From assembly GCA_934193095.1 (NCBI GenBank), contig CAKPUX010000077.1, forward strand, positions 1 through 6,558: a stretch of DNA of 6,558 nt. The letters run 5' to 3'. Position numbers and translations under genes: made by a program. Numbering within the stretch: position 1 is the stretch's first letter; the number at the start of each line of letters is the position of its first letter. The notes below the pieces were generated by a model. It saw only the letters and a list, made by a program, of their open reading frames with translations, was not told the DNA's origin and made no database searches. Origin of the DNA: an uncultured Dialister sp. GTDB lineage: Bacteria > Bacillota > Negativicutes > Veillonellales > Dialisteraceae. Below, in pieces: positions 4,937-6,558 of the stretch.

Positions 4937-6124
4937 TTATTTTGCGATCTTAGCTACAACGCCTGCACCTACGGTACGGCCGCCTTCACGGATAGCGAAA
5001 CGCTGGCCTTCTTCCATAGCGATCGGGGTGATGAGCTTAACGCTCATTTCTACGTTATCGCCAGGCATGCACATTTCAGTGCCTTCCGGCAGCTGGATGT
5101 CGCCGGTTACGTCGGTGGTTCTGAAGAAGAACTGCGGACGATAGCCGTTGAAGAACGGGGTATGACGGCCGCCTTCATCTTTGGTCAGTACGTATACCTG
5201 AGCGGTGAATTCAGTGTGCGGCTGAACGGTGCCCGGTTTTGCGAGGACCTGGCCACGAACGATGTCTTTACGGTCGATACCACGGAGCAGAGCGCCGATG
5301 TTATCACCAGCCATTGCCTGGTCAAGGGTCTTTCTGAACATTTCTACGCCGGTAACGACGGTAGCGGTCGGTTTATCCTGCAGGCCGACGATTTCAGCGG
5401 TGTCGCCGACTTTGACAGTACCACGTTCTACACGGCCGGTAGCAACGGTGCCACGACCGGTGATGGTGAATACGTCTTCGACTGGCATCAGGAATGGTTT
5501 GTCGGTGTCACGTTCCGGGGTCGGGATGTAAGCATCGACTTCAGCCATCAGATCACGGATCTTCTGTTCATCAGCTGCGTTGCCGTTCAGAGCGCCGAGA
5601 GCGGAGCCGACAACGATCGGGGTGTCATCGCCTGGATAATCGTAGGAGGAGAGCAGGTCTCTGATTTCCATTTCTACGAGATCGATCAGTTCCGGATCGT
5701 CGACCTGATCAGCTTTGTTCAGGAATACAACGATAGCCGGTACGCCGACCTGTTTAGCCAGAAGGATGTGTTCGCGGGTCTGCGGCATCGGGCCGTCAGC
5801 TGCGGATACGACGAGGATAGCGCCGTCCATCTGTGCTGCGCCGGTGATCATGTTCTTGACATAGTCAGCATGCCCTGGGCAGTCTACGTGTGCGTAGTGA
5901 CGGGTAGCGGTTTCATATTCTACAGTGGAGGTATTGATGGTGATACCACGAGCTCTTTCTTCCGGTGCTTTATCGATGGAAGCGTAGTCGAGGAAGTTTG
6001 CTTTGCCTTCTTCAGCCAGAACTTTGGTGATAGCAGCGGTCAGGGTCGTTTTACCATGATCGACATGGCCGATGGTGCCAATGTTAACATGCGGTTTAGT
6101 TCTTTCGTAATGTGCTTTTGCCAT
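4937..6124 (-). CDS. tuf: Elongation factor Tu
   Basis: This encodes EF-Tu, 395 residues and full length, the cytosolic GTPase that brings aminoacyl-tRNA to the ribosome. The G domain shows GHVDHGKT (19-26), RGITI (59-63), DCPGH with catalytic H85 (81-85), NKAD (136-139) and SAL (174-176). Domain 2 contains GRGTVATGRVERG (223-235). Domain 3 ends in the usual GGRTVGAGVVAKI. The start is ATG at 6122-6124, giving MAKAHYERTKPHVN; the frame opens 12 codons earlier, but the upstream ATG lacks a Shine-Dalgarno, whereas AAGGAG (6135-6140) is 10 bases before this one. The gene has its own promoter and terminator and is not beside fusA, rpsG or rpsL, so it is a stand-alone tuf, possibly one of two copies. 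NKAD is a mild variant of the usual NKCD/NKVD. No other unusual residue is seen. Confidence 0.99.
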   Translation of the reverse strand: MAKAHYERTKPHVNIGTIGHVDHGKTTLTAAITKVLAEEGKANFLDYASIDKAPEERARGITINTSTVEYETATRHYAHVDCPGHADYVKNMITGAAQMDGAILVVSAADGPMPQTREHILLAKQVGVPAIVVFLNKADQVDDPELIDLVEMEIRDLLSSYDYPGDDTPIVVGSALGALNGNAADEQKIRDLMAEVDAYIPTPERDTDKPFLMPVEDVFTITGRGTVATGRVERGTVKVGDTAEIVGLQDKPTATVVTGVEMFRKTLDQAMAGDNIGALLRGIDRKDIVRGQVLAKPGTVQPHTEFTAQVYVLTKDEGGRHTPFFNGYRPQFFFRTTDVTGDIQLPEGTEMCMPGDNVEMSVKLITPIAMEEGQRFAIREGGRTVGAGVVAKIAK

Positions 6125-6180
6125 TTCTTTTCTTCTCCTTTTACAAAAAAGAATATGCAAAATATTTTTGCGCTTTATTT

Positions 6181-6209
6181 ATTATACATGCAAAGTCAAT
6201 GAGATACAA
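6181..6209 (-). promoter_or_regulatory. Candidate tuf promoter
   Basis: On the minus strand a consensus TATAAT (6181-6186) lies 17 bases downstream of TTGTAT (6204-6209). TTGACT also occurs nearby but is only 7 bases from the -10, too close to act with it. Transcription would begin near 6174, giving a leader of about 50 bases rich in A and T before the ribosome binding site. No leader peptide or riboswitch-like fold was noticed. Confidence 0.65.
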
Positions 6210-6310
6210 GGAAAATGTAGGGGGAAAGGATGGCTTGGTCAGGGGAAAATAAGGGGCAGGGTACAGGGTTAGCCCTTGGGGCGGCGTGACCCTTGATTAC
6301 ACTTAAAAAC

Positions 6311-6402
6311 CTCGCTTGAATGAGAAATTAGAAATGAGAAATGCGAAATGGTGGTGCAGCGCATAAAACTATAGAAGCGCCGCGAAGTATAAATACTGGC
6401 GA
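6311..6402 (+). repeat. Composite intergenic repeat, copy upstream of tuf
   Basis: TTGAATGAGAAATTAGAAAT followed by GAGAAAT and GTGGTGCAGCGC (6351-6362) repeats the blocks at 898-943 and 2395-2440. The following GCGCATAAAA, AGAAGCGCCGCG and TATAAATA match the reverse complement of 145-189. One base (A where the others have G) weakens the hairpin arm here. The surrounding gap from 6210 to 6498 has no gene I can support. Confidence 0.65.
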
Positions 6403-6426
6403 TGCAATGAGCTGGCATGCCAGTCA

Positions 6427-6465
6427 CTAGTCACCAGTCACTTGAGACTCCCAATCCCTAGCTAC
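6427..6465 (+). repeat. CCAGTCAC / AATCCCTA repeat, second copy
   Basis: 39 bases with only two differences from 1074-1112. A further CCAGTCACTAATCCCC follows at 6471-6486, so the motif is locally reiterated. The position relative to the preceding hairpin repeat is the same as at 863-1128, supporting a single composite unit. Confidence 0.75.
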
Positions 6466-6498
6466 AAGCCACCAGTCACTAATCCCCATCTACACATG

Positions 6499-6528
6499 AA
6501 AAAAGAGCTCTCTTTCGAGAACTCTTAT
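6499..6528 (-). terminator. Intrinsic terminator downstream of the tRNA
   Basis: On the minus strand AAGAGTTCTC-GAAA-GAGAGCTCTT (6503-6526, one T-G pair, a GAAA tetraloop) runs into a stretch of six T (6499-6504). It lies 12 bases after the tRNA CCA end and terminates a unit that begins outside the window. Confidence 0.9.
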
Positions 6529-6538
6529 TTTCGTGGTT

Positions 6539-6558
6539 TGGTGGCGGCTCAGAGATTT
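6539..6558 (-). tRNA. 3' end of a tRNA (partial, runs off the window)
   Basis: On the minus strand the last 20 bases read AAAT-CTCTG-AGCCGCC-A-CCA. This fits, in order, the end of a T-loop, the 3' arm of a 5-bp T-stem starting with the conserved C61, a 7-base acceptor arm, discriminator A and an encoded CCA. A terminator follows 12 bases later. The 5' acceptor arm should read GGCGGCT or close to it, outside the window. The anticodon is not visible, so the amino acid is unknown; an acceptor of this type with discriminator A would suit elongator Met among others. Confidence 0.65.

Noticed and set aside
4868..6202. A 444-codon open frame on the plus strand, opposite tuf
   Set aside because: It is exactly antisense to the unmistakable tuf gene, has no ribosome binding site, and gives a low-complexity protein unlike any family. 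The strong codon bias of tuf keeps the opposite frame open.

Overview
The window looks like a chromosomal segment of a low-to-mid GC Firmicute, most likely of the class Negativicutes (Dialister-like). That placement rests on the EF-Tu sequence, the mixture of strong AGGAGG ribosome binding sites with a GTG start, and the dense, REP-like intergenic repeats. It is an impression from memory of the families, not a computed placement. All four intact protein genes lie on the minus strand, so transcription runs from right to left.

In order of transcription: the last 20 bases (6539-6558) read as the 3' end of a tRNA, followed by a strong intrinsic terminator (6499-6528). A 434-base gap holding two blocks of an intergenic repeat family comes next. 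Then come tuf (EF-Tu, 4937-6124) with its own promoter and terminator, a DcuC-family anaerobic C4-dicarboxylate carrier (3305-4672) with an extended -10 promoter, an inosine/uridine-type nucleoside hydrolase (1287-2309), and a small three-helix holin-like membrane protein (267-743). The genes appear to be separate transcription units. I see no pathway joining them, beyond the general point that dicarboxylate exchange and nucleoside salvage both suit an anaerobic gut-type fermenter.

The unusual part is the 995-base gap between the nucleoside hydrolase and the dicarboxylate carrier. It contains a 526-bp near-perfect direct duplication (2462-2987 and 3024-3549, offset 562). The unit is the last 80 codons of the carrier gene plus everything downstream of it. 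The left copy therefore carries a headless gene fragment. The two copies differ at only three bases; all three lie in the 83 bases nearest one breakpoint and all are synonymous. The 36-base junction between the copies begins exactly with the hairpin core GTGGTGCGGCGC of the intergenic repeat family seen elsewhere in the window.

Inside the duplicated unit is a MITE-like palindromic structure: 20-bp perfect terminal inverted repeats at 2429-2448 and 2674-2693, with a nested 32-bp inverted repeat (2533-2564 / 2620-2651). Partial or diverged relatives of its parts occur at 958-1004 and 1215-1243. A second, composite repeat family (a GAAATGAGAAAT-rich leader, then a GC-rich hairpin, then CCAGTCAC/AATCCCTA-rich sequence) appears in the same order at about 863-1128 (+), 6311-6487 (+) and, inverted, 124-240 (-). 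I found no CRISPR array, no transposase and no clear new multi-gene system. The interest lies in the repeat biology and the duplication.
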